The notes under the pieces: model-generated | The model's database searches: none | Seen by the model: the letters and a program-made list of their open reading frames with translations, nothing else | Told to the model about the DNA's origin: nothing | Position numbers and translations under genes: made by a program | From: Paenibacillus tyrphae | Lineage (GTDB): Bacteria > Bacillota > Bacilli > Paenibacillales > NBRC-103111 | DNA: 64,000 nucleotides | Reading direction: 5' to 3' | Assembly (NCBI RefSeq): GCF_027925525.1 | Contig: NZ_BSDJ01000017.1 | Span: 83,464-147,463, forward strand | Shown here: positions 1 through 9,279 of the stretch, piece by piece | Position numbering within the stretch: the stretch's first letter is position 1 | How the letters are laid out: each line of letters opens with the position of its first letter

Positions 1-6
1 CCCGTG

Positions 7-408
7 TCAATGACGCTCCTCCTTTCCTTTGATCGCAGATATCACATTGCTCAACGGCCCAAGAGGCACCCCGAGCTTCCCGCCATTTTCGACGATGCTT
101 AGAAACTCAATGACGCTGTACGCGATAACGACACCGTCCCCGATGACGCCGTTTGAGTTAAGGACCGATAGTTCGATCATGTACACGCAGCCGACAAGAA
201 TGATGATATAGGTTTTTCTGAGCAAGCCATTCGTTCCGGTACGGCTGCTGAGCTCTTTCCTGACGTATCCAGCCATAAGCCCCGTTGCATAATCCAATAG
301 CATTAGTCCCAGCAGGACGGTAAAAGCCAATCCAAATCCTCCGACGACCCATGAGATGAAGCTGCCAATGACGCCGAAACCCGTTTTGACAATCGCGGAT
401 TTGTCCAT
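7..408 (-). CDS. Phage-type holin (holin_4 / TIGR01593-like)
   Basis: A 133-residue hydrophobic protein that should form membrane lesions to release the tail particles or let an endolysin reach the wall. Three to four membrane segments are visible (about residues 8-30, 30-48, 66-84 and 92-112). The block LLDYATGLMAGYV and a C-terminal block around residues 98-125 (SIVENGGKLGVPLG) are typical of the toxin-secretion/phage-lysis holin family. A Shine-Dalgarno-like AGGAGGAAT lies just before the ATG. It is the last tail-module gene seen in the window; an endolysin, if present, would lie beyond the left edge. Family assignment is firm. Its role in tailocin release is inferred from position. Confidence 0.9.
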   Translation of the reverse strand: MDKSAIVKTGFGVIGSFISWVVGGFGLAFTVLLGLMLLDYATGLMAGYVRKELSSRTGTNGLLRKTYIIILVGCVYMIELSVLNSNGVIGDGVVIAYSVIEFLSIVENGGKLGVPLGPLSNVISAIKGKEERH

Positions 409-444
409 GTATTCCTCCTTTCAGCCCAAATAAGGCGTCAAAAT

Positions 445-465
445 AGCCCCGATGGGATCGGGGCT
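445..465 (-). terminator. Perfect hairpin upstream of the holin gene
   Basis: A 9-bp perfect inverted repeat, AGCCCCGAT-3nt-ATCGGGGCT. On the minus strand it is followed by ATTTTG, a short T-run. It may be a weak terminator or RNA-processing site separating the fibre genes from the lysis gene. It stands in a 580-bp stretch with no intact gene. Confidence 0.45.
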
Positions 466-733
466 AACCTTGAATAGTGATTCAAAACGAAGGTGCGGAT
501 CTGCATGCGTTTTTAGAGCATGTTATATCATACTTGTTGACTATTATGAATGCCTGAAAGTCATAGCCGCTGGTTTTTCCTACTCGGAGCCACATAATTA
601 ATTCATAATTTTTTCTCAGCCCTTCGTACCACACACGGATAGTTAGGCGCTATTGCCGGGACGGTTTCTGTTCCGATTCCAGGCGTAGTATAGTTCACGC
701 AGGTAAGCTACATATTCGATCAATATTCTACTT

Positions 734-985
734 TCATGACATTCTTCTTCTCCTATTCAGTAAGGTCGAGCCGTGGCTTCTTCCAGTGGCTGCGTTATAG
801 CCCGTCAGTACGTCGTGATTATCGTCTAAAGCGGAAGCTAATAAGGCGTTTTTCTTGTCACCTTGCTCCGCTTCTTCAAGAGCCGGTAGACTGAATAGAG
901 GCTATTAGTTTCTACTGTTGTTAGCATAACGTCCACAATAAACCAGAAGATATCAAGTAGCAACGCCTCATTTGTGCTTCCCCAT
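734..985 (-). pseudogene. Decayed small tail-module gene(s)
   Basis: No intact gene is found between the holin and the first fibre gene, but pieces of different minus-strand frames look protein-like. One is an open frame ending at 734 that contains GDKKNALLASALDDNHD and has no start codon. Another ends in the 31 codons around 850-960 and contains LLLDIFWFIVDVML. The two pieces would join if one base were lost or gained near 880. A further piece (VAYLRELYYAWNRNRNRPG, about 650-705) follows. I do not recognise the family. PBSX-type modules carry small genes (xkdW, xkdX, xhlA) in this position. Frame decay is inferred by eye. Confidence 0.35.
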
Positions 986-988
986 TGT

Positions 989-3595
989 TTAATTTTCGGC
1001 TAAAAATGAAATGTTATCGAGCGAGACATAGCCGTTACTTCCGATAGCGACGGATACATACCCCATCCAATCTACGTCGACACGACCAGGTTTGAATTGT
1101 CCGCCCTCATCTGTACATGCCGCAATTATTAAGGTGTAGGCAGGGCGGTAACCAGACGGGAGCCTGAAAACCGCCTTCCCAATAGCACCTCCTCGAATTA
1201 GCCCGCGGATATGGACGACGCCTGTGCTGTCCTTATAATAGCCGACTAAACTAAAAGCGTTCTCGTAATTTTCCCATCCATTTAGCAACGACGGAGTGAT
1301 CCAGCGCATTTGTTGACGTAGTGCAAACGCATTTTCAATCGATCCTACACGCGCAGCCATGCCAGAATGCTCTGCCACAAGCGTATCGACCACAGACTTG
1401 ACGTTCGCAGGACTATGCGCTGAAGCATATACAATGCTTGGTGTTAAGGCCCACTTGTCTATCGTCTCGTAAGTGACCGAGTAGACGTTGGCCGGATCAT
1501 AAAGCAGTGATGGTATGGATGCCCATACTTTTCCGTGCGCGTGGTCCGCGTCTAGCTCTTCTCTGATCTGCCAGGATCCGTCTACTAGGCCGTTCTTATA
1601 GATTTCAAAAAAACGCAACGCGGTCCACCCAAGGCGTGAATCCCCGATGTACGTATTGTTAAAACGATAAACTCCTGGGTCACCGAGCAGTGGTCGGACC
1701 CTCTCCCGAGTCAATGCACCCTCTCCGAATAAAATGCGGTTTAGTCCCTCGTGTAATGTTACGCTTCCCTCATAGCGAACTTCTTCATAGGCGGCATTGG
1801 CCAACTGGTATATCAGAAGATGCGGACGATATCCCGGTGCTGGCTCGGTTGGTACTGTAAGCTTCGTGTACTCATTACCGCCAACAGGTGCCCAAACTGC
1901 TCCCGGTGACCATTTTGCATACCAACGCTTATTGTCGTACTTATCAGAACCGTCCCATACGTTGCCCGCCATGTCTCGCAATTGCCAACCGTAAAAGTAT
2001 GCCTTTATCTCTTCCTTAGACGGCTTATATTGACCGCCCCATCCGCTTATCGAGTCAGCCACGGAAAGGAGAACGGAGTTTCTATTGATGTCGCTTGAAT
2101 CCAATACAACAAACTGTCCCGCGACGGGTGCTATCCCCTGCTTACCACGCTCCATTGATCCGCCGTCTGGATCGATCAGATAACCGGCATCCCTCATCGG
2201 GGGGGCGAGGAAATTGTTATCAGTACGTAGCCAGGTGTACCCCGTATATCGTTCCTCGCTTCTCCAGTTCAGATCTCCTGTCAGTGACGTGGTGTTGATA
2301 CGTATATTTTTCCGAAATTTTCCGTTTGTAAAATGAAGCGAGTCATATACCGAGCCATCTACGTTAGATGCCAACCTTACACCTCCGAATATGATACGCT
2401 CCGTCTTATTTTCATCTGTGAATGGAAGCTTCTCGGCCCCAACGTTAAGCATTGGGTTCGAGAAAGTAAATTTGCCCGTAACATTGTTCTCCACGCCTAC
2501 GTTAATTACAATCCGAACAGCGTTCAGCGGCACGGTGAACGTTTTACAAAATATATGTTGCCCATTTGATGACGCGTATGGCGGTCCATGCAAACTCGGC
2601 TGCAATAGCACCCCATCGATATCATACGGAAGTATTTGATAATACGCACCGACGTTCGGATTACCAGCGATATTCTCGACGTCGACATCGACGGAGAACG
2701 TGTATACCTCGCCCGGCTTGGCACGAAAACCGAACGATCTGGCTGCGTAACCTGTCACAGGCTTGGTAAACGTAAGTTTATAGCCATCCGATTGTATGTT
2801 ACCGACAGTATATCCTACAGAAAGGTTCCATTGCTCGAACGGTGGCAATACGTTCTTGCCGTATTTCTCGACATATGGGCCGTAGAGCGATTTCGCATCA
2901 TCTACATAAGGCCAGCGGGCAGCAACTTGTTCCGGTGTCATACTGTCGATTTCGTCGAATTCGGCAGCGCTGATTTCGTATATAGCAATCTCATCCATAT
3001 ATGCCGTTTGCCCGGCAGACGTAGCGCGTGGAGATATTAAGCCTTGTACTCCTGTTACATCAATAGACGGACGAAATTTCTTGTATAGGAAGACCCACTT
3101 GCCTTGGATTGACGTTTCCACCCACTGCGCCGTATTTCCATAGTATAACCGTGTAGTCGGACAAGTTTCGTTATAAACCCACCCTCGCAGTAGATACGAC
3201 TTGTCTTTTTGCAACTTTATTGCCATGGCGGTCCCCGCCACGGATTCACCTGTTGCATCAGTAGCCGTCACCTTGGCGCTAAAGTATCCAGATAGCTTTT
3301 TCGTCGAGTCTAGCGCAACAGTAGCTTTGTACGATGCGATACGCGATGCAACTTCGCAACCGCCATCTCGTCCTAGCAGATTAATCAACATGCGGCCACG
3401 AATGCGGATATCGGTCAGTGGCGCAACAGTTTTACTATCGATGATCTGCACACCTGCGTTAAGTACGATTTCCTGTGGCTGAGAACTAGTTAGACATTCT
3501 GTATAAACATCTTTTATTCCCTGCTCAATGCGGTTCAAGTCACTTTCTGTGACAGTCTCATCAAACTGCCAATTCGTTTTTGCGTTATAGGCCAT
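989..3595 (-). CDS. Tail fibre protein 1 (receptor-binding)
   Basis: An 868-residue fibre that should recognise the target cell surface. The N-terminal 75 residues (AKTNWQFDETVTESDLNRIE...NLLGRDG) form an attachment region shared with the second fibre gene at 4122-6641. The C-terminal 105 residues (WITPSLLNGW...GYYKDSTGVVHIRGLIRGG...GYRP...ISFLAEN) are also shared and resemble the tip domain of Bacillus and Paenibacillus phage fibres. The middle is different and rich in beta-strand, carbohydrate-binding-like sequence. A repeated MTPEQVAARWPYVDDAKSLYGPYV-type stretch at residues 228-250 has a counterpart in the paralogue. AGGCCTAGAG upstream is a weak ribosome site. It lies downstream of fibre 2 and the small gene at 3660. 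The exact receptor is unknown. Confidence 0.85.
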   Translation of the reverse strand: MAYNAKTNWQFDETVTESDLNRIEQGIKDVYTECLTSSQPQEIVLNAGVQIIDSKTVAPLTDIRIRGRMLINLLGRDGGCEVASRIASYKATVALDSTKKLSGYFSAKVTATDATGESVAGTAMAIKLQKDKSYLLRGWVYNETCPTTRLYYGNTAQWVETSIQGKWVFLYKKFRPSIDVTGVQGLISPRATSAGQTAYMDEIAIYEISAAEFDEIDSMTPEQVAARWPYVDDAKSLYGPYVEKYGKNVLPPFEQWNLSVGYTVGNIQSDGYKLTFTKPVTGYAARSFGFRAKPGEVYTFSVDVDVENIAGNPNVGAYYQILPYDIDGVLLQPSLHGPPYASSNGQHIFCKTFTVPLNAVRIVINVGVENNVTGKFTFSNPMLNVGAEKLPFTDENKTERIIFGGVRLASNVDGSVYDSLHFTNGKFRKNIRINTTSLTGDLNWRSEERYTGYTWLRTDNNFLAPPMRDAGYLIDPDGGSMERGKQGIAPVAGQFVVLDSSDINRNSVLLSVADSISGWGGQYKPSKEEIKAYFYGWQLRDMAGNVWDGSDKYDNKRWYAKWSPGAVWAPVGGNEYTKLTVPTEPAPGYRPHLLIYQLANAAYEEVRYEGSVTLHEGLNRILFGEGALTRERVRPLLGDPGVYRFNNTYIGDSRLGWTALRFFEIYKNGLVDGSWQIREELDADHAHGKVWASIPSLLYDPANVYSVTYETIDKWALTPSIVYASAHSPANVKSVVDTLVAEHSGMAARVGSIENAFALRQQMRWITPSLLNGWENYENAFSLVGYYKDSTGVVHIRGLIRGGAIGKAVFRLPSGYRPAYTLIIAACTDEGGQFKPGRVDVDWMGYVSVAIGSNGYVSLDNISFLAEN

Positions 3596-3659
3596 CTCTA
3601 GGCCTCCTCACTATTTAAGATTCGTTTAACCCTAGGGCTTGTCCCTCTTCCGCACTAAG

Positions 3660-4109
3660 TTATTTAAGTAAACGCTTGTAGATCGACACTAGCTGTTGAT
3701 GCTTGTTCTTCATCTTTTCGGTAAAAGTCAGATTTTTTTCTGTAGCTGCAGATTGAATTGAATGGGTACGGACAGAGTTAGGTTCTTCTGAAGTTAGTCC
3801 TTCAATCCACAAATTTAACTCTTGTAGATTTTTGTATATGATATTCCTATTTTTGCTATAAATTTCTGGATCCAGCAGTTTGTTGTACAGCTCCCAGGCA
3901 TTGAAATCAAATTTAGGCTTATACAATCCTGAAGGAACGGCAATAGCAATAATGTAACCGGTTATCTCTGGTGACGGTTGTTGTAACTCTTCAGTACTTT
4001 CTGTTATCTGATGTGGCTTGAACATAGGAAAAACGCCTGTCACATCATCCGCGACAAGCGTTACTTCTGTCATATAACCGTCTGCATCAACAATGATTGC
4101 TTCTTTCAT
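3660..4109 (-). CDS. Small protein between the two tail fibre genes
   Basis: A 149-residue soluble protein of unknown family. The first 30 residues (IIVDADGYMTEVTLVADDVTG) look like a short beta domain seen in small proteins encoded next to PBSX-type fibres (XkdW-like), and the C-terminal half is helical and charged, with a Lys-rich end. AGGAGGAGT stands just before the start. It sits 12 bp downstream of fibre 2 and 64 bp upstream of fibre 1, so it is probably a fibre-assembly or fibre-capping protein. That role is inferred from position only. Confidence 0.6.
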   Translation of the reverse strand: MKEAIIVDADGYMTEVTLVADDVTGVFPMFKPHQITESTEELQQPSPEITGYIIAIAVPSGLYKPKFDFNAWELYNKLLDPEIYSKNRNIIYKNLQELNLWIEGLTSEEPNSVRTHSIQSAATEKNLTFTEKMKNKHQQLVSIYKRLLK

Positions 4110-4121
4110 CTTACTCCTCCT

Positions 4122-6641
4122 TTATTGCTCTGCTAAAAAAGAAATACCATCCAAAGAAATATATTGTTTACAATTAATCGATCCGATTTTTACAGCTCCA
4201 TCGGCTTCTATGTGGAGCGAGCAAATGCCTGTAGAAGATCCATCAAATGTAAAAAGGGCCAAATTAGTCCGGTTTTTAGGACGATACAAAGCAGGAAGGT
4301 AGAACAGAACCGTGAAAGTTGAAGTTGATCCGCCTCGTATTACTCCTGAGAGATGTACACTCCCAAATTGGTCCTTATAATAACCCGGGTTGGAATAACC
4401 GCTTCCTTCACTTACCCACCCATTCAACAACGTCGGTGTGATCCATTGCCCCTGTACTTTTTGGGCTTTCGTATTCTCCAATAAGCTAACCCGCGCCAGC
4501 AGATCGGCCTGATTTGCTGCCAACATGTCAACGACGGTTTTCACATTACCGGCATATTCACCTTGAATGGCTAGAACATTGCAGGTCAGAGCGTATTGAT
4601 CAAGAGCAAGATAAGTAACAGTATAAACTGCTAATGGGTCATATCCTCCCTTATCGCCTACGTTCATTAACCAATCTCCGTTTGCTTGTAATCCTGTCAT
4701 ATCGCCCTTCTGAGCAATAATGTAATCATTCGTTGTTTTTTCATTTTTATAGAGGGTTAAATATTTCTCTACACGATTTTTTAGCACAGCGGGATAACCC
4801 GCCGCATTTATATTGTACTTCCGGCTTCCGCCGTCATAAGCAGGAGTCGTTCCCTCGCGAACAATCATCCCGTTACCAACTTCGACCTGATTCAGTCCCT
4901 CGCGAAACGTTACCCCGCCTTCTGCGGCGATTTCTTCGACCACTGGGGTGGCAAGTTGGTACTGAAATTTGTAGGGCTTGTAACCGTAGTTGCGAGCCAT
5001 CGTTGTTGGCAAGGTTTGCGATGTATCAATTGACGACCCCGGATATGCCTGTCCTATTTGCACCCAAGCCTTATTTAAATTATCAGACCTGTTGTACGGA
5101 ATGTTATTTGCTTTTTCCCATTCAAACATACGCCAACCATTAACATATGCCTTTATTTCTTCTTTCGAGGGTTTATACGAATCACCCCAGCCGCTATCTA
5201 CATTGGAAACAGATATATAAAAGTTATCAGACTCCCAAGGACGGTAAAGCCACTGGTCCGCTTCAGTTATATTATCGGCTGATGCACCTGTCATAATTTT
5301 ACCGTCGTATTTTACAGCGACTTTGAAATCGTTAAAGTTATGAGGTGGCACTTTGCAAACGATAAGTTTATATCCAGACACTCCATTTGAAATGTCCCAT
5401 GTAGACAAATTACCATCTAAATTTATTGTCTTAAGCCTCGCATTCTTCCACATCTTCCCGTCTCTCTGAAATAACGTATCGCAGATCGTTCCTCCTATAT
5501 TAGATGCTAGTTGGGTGTTGGGGAAGAACAGGTAGTCATCTTGACGAGGTTTGAACGTTTTTGATACTGATCCAAGGGAAAGCATCGGATATTCTAAGTT
5601 ACCGGACTTCGACTTATCATTTGCCTTTATCACATACGCTAACTTGGTATGCGGACCACAGTTGAATGTAAACGAATTATTAGTTGTATACCCACGAATC
5701 AAAGTAGTGTAGTCTGTTGTGGATATTCCATGATACATATTCGTTAGTTTGTCAACCGAAAGGGAATAGTTTGTATTAGGGATACATTGAAACTCAAAAG
5801 CAGCGAAGTCGCCATCGCCACCTGAGTAAAAAGTGATTTTATACGAATCAGAAGGTACCGCTTTAGACCCTGATGTAATTCTAGTCCACTCCGTAAACGG
5901 CGGCAGCAGATTTTCCCCGTACTTGATAACATAAGGCGAGTAAATGCTTTTCATATCATCAACGTACGACCATTTCGCGGAAATCTGTTCCGGCGTCATG
6001 CTGTCGATAGCGCTGTACTCAGCTTGCGTAATTTCGTAAATTCGGACACCGTCAAAAAATGCGTATTGATCAATAGCACCATTTACAAGTAAGCTGACAT
6101 TGACAGTTGTATCGGAGGCGGGATTCACTTTCCGGTAAGCTATGCTGAACTTCGTCTTATCCGACACCGTATTCGATTGCCCAAAAGAATCCAAGCTTAT
6201 AAATGCCAGGGAGGCATTTCCATTCTTTATATCTGCTACAACAAGGTAATATTTCCCTGCCTTAAATGTTTGACCCGTTCGAACAATGCCTCCCGAGGTC
6301 GAAGTAATGCTCACCTTGAGCGATTGTAACCCGTAAGCTTTGTTTGCCGTATCAAACACTGTGGTAGATTGAAAATTACTCCACCCGGTCGGGTTGCTTT
6401 CAAAATTCCCATCCCGTCCCAGCAAATTCACCAGCGTCCGGCCCTTGATGCAAACATTCTCCAGCGGCGCCGTCCGCTTCGCATCCACAACCTGCAAACC
6501 ATATCTCAAATTCACCTGTTCAGGGGGTGGACTTGTCATACTATTCTCATACGCATCCTTTAGCCCCTGCTCGATCCGGTTCATGTCCTGCTCGGTCACC
6601 GTATCATCAAGCTGCCAGTTCGTCTTGGCCTCGTACGCCAT
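4122..6641 (-). CDS. Tail fibre protein 2 (receptor-binding, paralogue of fibre 1)
   Basis: An 839-residue fibre, full paralogue of the gene at 989-3595. The first 75 residues (AKTNWQLDDTVTEQDMNRIE...NLLGRDG) and the last 105 (WITPTLLNGW...GYYKDQFGSVHLSGVIRGG...YRP...ISFLAEQ) match fibre 1 closely, while most of the middle does not. Residues 85-210 resemble a carbohydrate-binding jelly-roll (NPTGWSNFQSTT...GLQSLKVSI). It begins 2 bp after the stop of the gene at 6644-6925, within the baseplate operon, with GGAGGTGTAGGG as its ribosome site. Two fibres with common ends and different bodies suggest two receptor specificities on one baseplate. Confidence 0.85.
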   Translation of the reverse strand: MAYEAKTNWQLDDTVTEQDMNRIEQGLKDAYENSMTSPPPEQVNLRYGLQVVDAKRTAPLENVCIKGRTLVNLLGRDGNFESNPTGWSNFQSTTVFDTANKAYGLQSLKVSITSTSGGIVRTGQTFKAGKYYLVVADIKNGNASLAFISLDSFGQSNTVSDKTKFSIAYRKVNPASDTTVNVSLLVNGAIDQYAFFDGVRIYEITQAEYSAIDSMTPEQISAKWSYVDDMKSIYSPYVIKYGENLLPPFTEWTRITSGSKAVPSDSYKITFYSGGDGDFAAFEFQCIPNTNYSLSVDKLTNMYHGISTTDYTTLIRGYTTNNSFTFNCGPHTKLAYVIKANDKSKSGNLEYPMLSLGSVSKTFKPRQDDYLFFPNTQLASNIGGTICDTLFQRDGKMWKNARLKTINLDGNLSTWDISNGVSGYKLIVCKVPPHNFNDFKVAVKYDGKIMTGASADNITEADQWLYRPWESDNFYISVSNVDSGWGDSYKPSKEEIKAYVNGWRMFEWEKANNIPYNRSDNLNKAWVQIGQAYPGSSIDTSQTLPTTMARNYGYKPYKFQYQLATPVVEEIAAEGGVTFREGLNQVEVGNGMIVREGTTPAYDGGSRKYNINAAGYPAVLKNRVEKYLTLYKNEKTTNDYIIAQKGDMTGLQANGDWLMNVGDKGGYDPLAVYTVTYLALDQYALTCNVLAIQGEYAGNVKTVVDMLAANQADLLARVSLLENTKAQKVQGQWITPTLLNGWVSEGSGYSNPGYYKDQFGSVHLSGVIRGGSTSTFTVLFYLPALYRPKNRTNLALFTFDGSSTGICSLHIEADGAVKIGSINCKQYISLDGISFLAEQ

Positions 6642-6643
6642 CC

Positions 6644-6925
6644 CTACACCTCCTTCACGGTCACCGTATGCCTGATCACCGTATCACTCGTAATCGGCAC
6701 ATACGCTTCGTTAGAACTTACCACTTGCCCTTTATTGCTTTTGAGCTCAATCAAAGTCACCTCAGCCACCGATCCGGCAGGAATCATATACTCCAGCTCC
6801 ACGATACTAGCTTCCACTTTTTTGATCCGGAACGTATCGATCTCGTAACTCCCGTTCAGGACTACCTTAGCAATTTGCGTATTCGTAAATTGAGCCAGCT
6901 CGCTCAAAAACGTCGTAGGAATCAT
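6644..6925 (-). CDS. Small baseplate/fibre-linker protein
   Basis: A 93-residue protein starting at MIPTTFLSELAQ. I chose this ATG because it overlaps the TGA of the xkdU-like gene by 4 bp (ATGA), the usual coupling in this operon; a longer frame extends upstream inside xkdU. The sequence is mostly beta-strand (residues 15-90) with no recognised motif. It lies between the DUF2313 baseplate protein and fibre 2, so it may help attach fibres. Function is inferred only from position. Confidence 0.65.
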   Translation of the reverse strand: MIPTTFLSELAQFTNTQIAKVVLNGSYEIDTFRIKKVEASIVELEYMIPAGSVAEVTLIELKSNKGQVVSSNEAYVPITSDTVIRHTVTVKEV

Positions 6926-7506
6926 TTTACCTGTACCTCCTTGCCACGATTGGCGAATGGGGTGCTGCCCAGCTTCCACGTCGTAGAAAGCCGGGTCATC
7001 CGGGTAAGCGGCGTTTTCCAAATGTGCTCCTCCAGCCCGACGCGGTCGGCCAGAGAAGTCGCCTGGTTGTATACAAGGTTCGCCGGCTTAACGATTTGGA
7101 CCGTATGCTCGATCTCCTTGAAATACGCCGCATCGGGTACACCCATCGTAATTTTCAAAATAAAATTTTGCCCGTCCACTTCCACCTTCGCCACGCCCTG
7201 CCCGATGAGGGAATCCAACCGGCTTTGCAGGTAGCGGACGGTAAATGGCGGACGTGTAGAATAACGGTTAATCAGCCGGTTGCGCCGGAACTCCAGCGTC
7301 TCCGCTGCCGAATCCGCGCGGATGCCGACCATGTCCTCCCGCCGTTTGATCACCCATTCCTGCGCCGTCGTGACGAACTGGTTATCCAAAAACTGCCGGA
7401 CCGCTTGGGCTATCGCCTCGATTTCCTCGTCCTCGGTCCGGGTCAGCTCCTTCATTTCCTTGATGTCGTGAAAATGCTCCGGCAAATAGTCCATCAGCTT
7501 AGGCAT
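6922..7506 (-). CDS. xkdU: Baseplate wedge protein, XkdU-like (DUF2313)
   Basis: A 194-residue protein with the DUF2313 pattern: an N-terminal LMDYLPEHFHDIKEMKELTRTEDEEI, then WVIKRREDMVGI and ...TLEFRRNRLINRYSTRPPFTVRYLQ. The family joins the baseplate J wedge to the fibres in Mu-like and PBSX-like contractile tails. The start overlaps the end of xkdT by 8 bp, and its stop overlaps the next gene by 4 bp. Length matches PBSX XkdU (about 190 residues). Confidence 0.85.
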   Translation of the reverse strand: MPKLMDYLPEHFHDIKEMKELTRTEDEEIEAIAQAVRQFLDNQFVTTAQEWVIKRREDMVGIRADSAAETLEFRRNRLINRYSTRPPFTVRYLQSRLDSLIGQGVAKVEVDGQNFILKITMGVPDAAYFKEIEHTVQIVKPANLVYNQATSLADRVGLEEHIWKTPLTRMTRLSTTWKLGSTPFANRGKEVQVK

Positions 7507-8578
7507 GCAGCTTCACCTGCCCCATCTGCGGGATTTTCTCCGTGGACAAAGTAATGTTCGCCGTCTCGCCATTCAGGCGGGTACCCTTCACGTCGTTCAC
7601 CCCGGATACGGTCAAAATCCTTGCGTCGATCTGGCTGATCCGGACGATCAGCTGCGATTCCTCCGCCCAGGTTTGCCGCAAGCCGAGCAAATAGGACGAA
7701 ATCGCGGCCTCAATCTCCCCCTGCACCTGCCCCACGGTCACACCGGAAGCAAGCGTAACCGTCGTCTCCACGTCGATCTTTACGTGTTGAACGCCATCAA
7801 TCGTGACCGTATGGCCCATCGGAGCCAGTCCCCAGCCTTTGCCCTGGTTCACCGTAGGGTCAATGGCCGTCTGGACCTCTTCGATCAAAGCGGCGGACGG
7901 CGGATTAAAATCGCTGCCCAACAAAGTACATTTGACCGTCCCGCCTCCCTGCCACGCCGGGAAGATTTTAACGCCGCCAACGCCGGGAATATTGCCGATC
8001 TTTTGTTTGTAATCCGCCACGTTGCCCCCGAACGGCTTCTCCTTCTGCCCTTGGAAAAACCGCTTCCGAAGTGCCTCGTCTGTCTCCTCGTCCTCTCCCG
8101 GGACAAGGACGTCAGCCAATTCAGCGCGGACAAGTCCGGCGATATAATCGATGGGCAGCAGCGTGCCGAAATAATGGTTTCCCGTGACGCCGGCCGTTTC
8201 GCATTCCAGCTCGAACACGCCAGCCGCAATGCGGCGAACAACCGCATACCGCAGATCCCCGGCACCGAACCGGCTGCCGACAGGCACATCCGCCAGTGCG
8301 TCGGCATTCCCGTAAAATAGCCCCTTGCGGCGCGCTTTGCTGGCCTTTTCACGTTCAACGCCGAATTCGGCCGTACGCCGTTCCAAAAATTCACCGCTCG
8401 ACGTATCCGCAAGCGAAAGGTTCAGATTCGTATCCAGCTGAAAATACATCTCCGTCAGCTCCAAAGCCGCCGGCGCAAGGGCGTCATAGATGATGCTGCC
8501 CTCCCGCTTGTCCACGTCTGCCGGCACACGGGAAAGCATCCGGTTCAAAATCGTTTGAAACGTCTGATGTTCATACAC
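7499..8578 (-). CDS. xkdT: Baseplate J-family protein, XkdT-like
   Basis: A 359-residue baseplate wedge protein (gpJ/gp6 family). Visible marks are the N-terminal MLSRVPADVDKREGSIIYDALAPAALELTEMY, the EFLERRTAEFGVER block, and GEDEETDEALRKRFF near residue 160, followed by NVADYKQKIGNIPGVGGVKIFPAWQGGG, all hallmarks of Baseplate_J. It forms the ring that triggers sheath contraction. It overlaps xkdS by 8 bp and xkdU by 8 bp, which indicates tight translational coupling. Length is usual for PBSX XkdT. Confidence 0.93.
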   Translation of the reverse strand: MYEHQTFQTILNRMLSRVPADVDKREGSIIYDALAPAALELTEMYFQLDTNLNLSLADTSSGEFLERRTAEFGVEREKASKARRKGLFYGNADALADVPVGSRFGAGDLRYAVVRRIAAGVFELECETAGVTGNHYFGTLLPIDYIAGLVRAELADVLVPGEDEETDEALRKRFFQGQKEKPFGGNVADYKQKIGNIPGVGGVKIFPAWQGGGTVKCTLLGSDFNPPSAALIEEVQTAIDPTVNQGKGWGLAPMGHTVTIDGVQHVKIDVETTVTLASGVTVGQVQGEIEAAISSYLLGLRQTWAEESQLIVRISQIDARILTVSGVNDVKGTRLNGETANITLSTEKIPQMGQVKLHA

Positions 8579-8981
8579 CCGCTCCCACCCCTTTCGTCAT
8601 CTCAAAACTGCCGTATTGCGATACGACGGTGAACGAAGCCGAAGCTTCGTCCCCCATAACCGTGATCCGCATGTCCTGCACATCCCTGATCCGGTCATCC
8701 TGCATAAGCGCCGCCCGGATGCGCCGATAAAGCTCCGCCTGCACAAAAGCGGGCTCTCGTCCAAGCAATCCGGCGAACTCGCGGCCATAATTGCCACTAT
8801 AGATCAAATGCTCAAAACGCTCCGTCTCCAAAATGAGCTGCGCAGCCTGCTTGACCGCGTCCAATCCGTCGGTCATACCGACGATCCGGTTCGTCGCATT
8901 ATCCAACCGGTAAGTCCGGCTGGGAAGCTGCGTAACTTCCACGTTCCGGTTGTTTCCCAGCACACCGCCTTGCGGAATCAT
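8571..8981 (-). CDS. xkdS: Baseplate protein, XkdS-like (DUF2634)
   Basis: A 136-residue protein of the DUF2634/gp25-like class. It contains TYRLDNATNRIVGMTDGLDAVKQAAQLILETERFEHLIYSGNYGREFAGLLGRE, a pattern typical of the inner baseplate protein related to T4 gp25. It overlaps xkdR by 4 bp (ATGA) and xkdT by 8 bp. It would sit in the inner baseplate and start sheath polymerisation, as known for gp25-like proteins. Confidence 0.88.
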   Translation of the reverse strand: MIPQGGVLGNNRNVEVTQLPSRTYRLDNATNRIVGMTDGLDAVKQAAQLILETERFEHLIYSGNYGREFAGLLGREPAFVQAELYRRIRAALMQDDRIRDVQDMRITVMGDEASASFTVVSQYGSFEMTKGVGAGV

Positions 8982-9277
8982 GCCGTCACCACCCGATCTA
9001 CAACGACGTACTGCTCCCCGCCCTGCATGCGAAGCAAAATGACAGTGTTACCCGCTTTCAGGCCTTCCCGGATGACGATCTCCTGTCCCCCCATCGTTAC
9101 CCGATAGTCCGTCAGTTGCTCCGGAACAATTAAAAAATCCTCTGTCAGCGTAAACCGTTGGTCAATGGTTACACTCAGAGGACTTTCGCTTGCTACCGTT
9201 CCATACAATACGGATACCGGATTGCCCGCCTCGACGGCATCGAGACCGGCTTGCTTGATAAGATTTAAAAGTCCCAT
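8978..9277 (-). CDS. xkdR: Tail protein, XkdR-like (DUF2577)
   Basis: A 99-residue beta-rich protein of the DUF2577 family (start MGLLNLIKQAGLDAVEAGNPVSVLYGTV; middle PLSVTIDQRFTLTEDFLIVPE; end LLRMQGGEQYVVVDRV). This pattern and its position between XkdQ and XkdS fit XkdR. Members are baseplate hub or spike-associated OB-fold proteins. GAGAGGTAGGA precedes the start, 2 bp after the xkdQ stop. Confidence 0.85.
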   Translation of the reverse strand: MGLLNLIKQAGLDAVEAGNPVSVLYGTVASESPLSVTIDQRFTLTEDFLIVPEQLTDYRVTMGGQEIVIREGLKAGNTVILLRMQGGEQYVVVDRVVTA

Positions 9278-9279
9278 TC

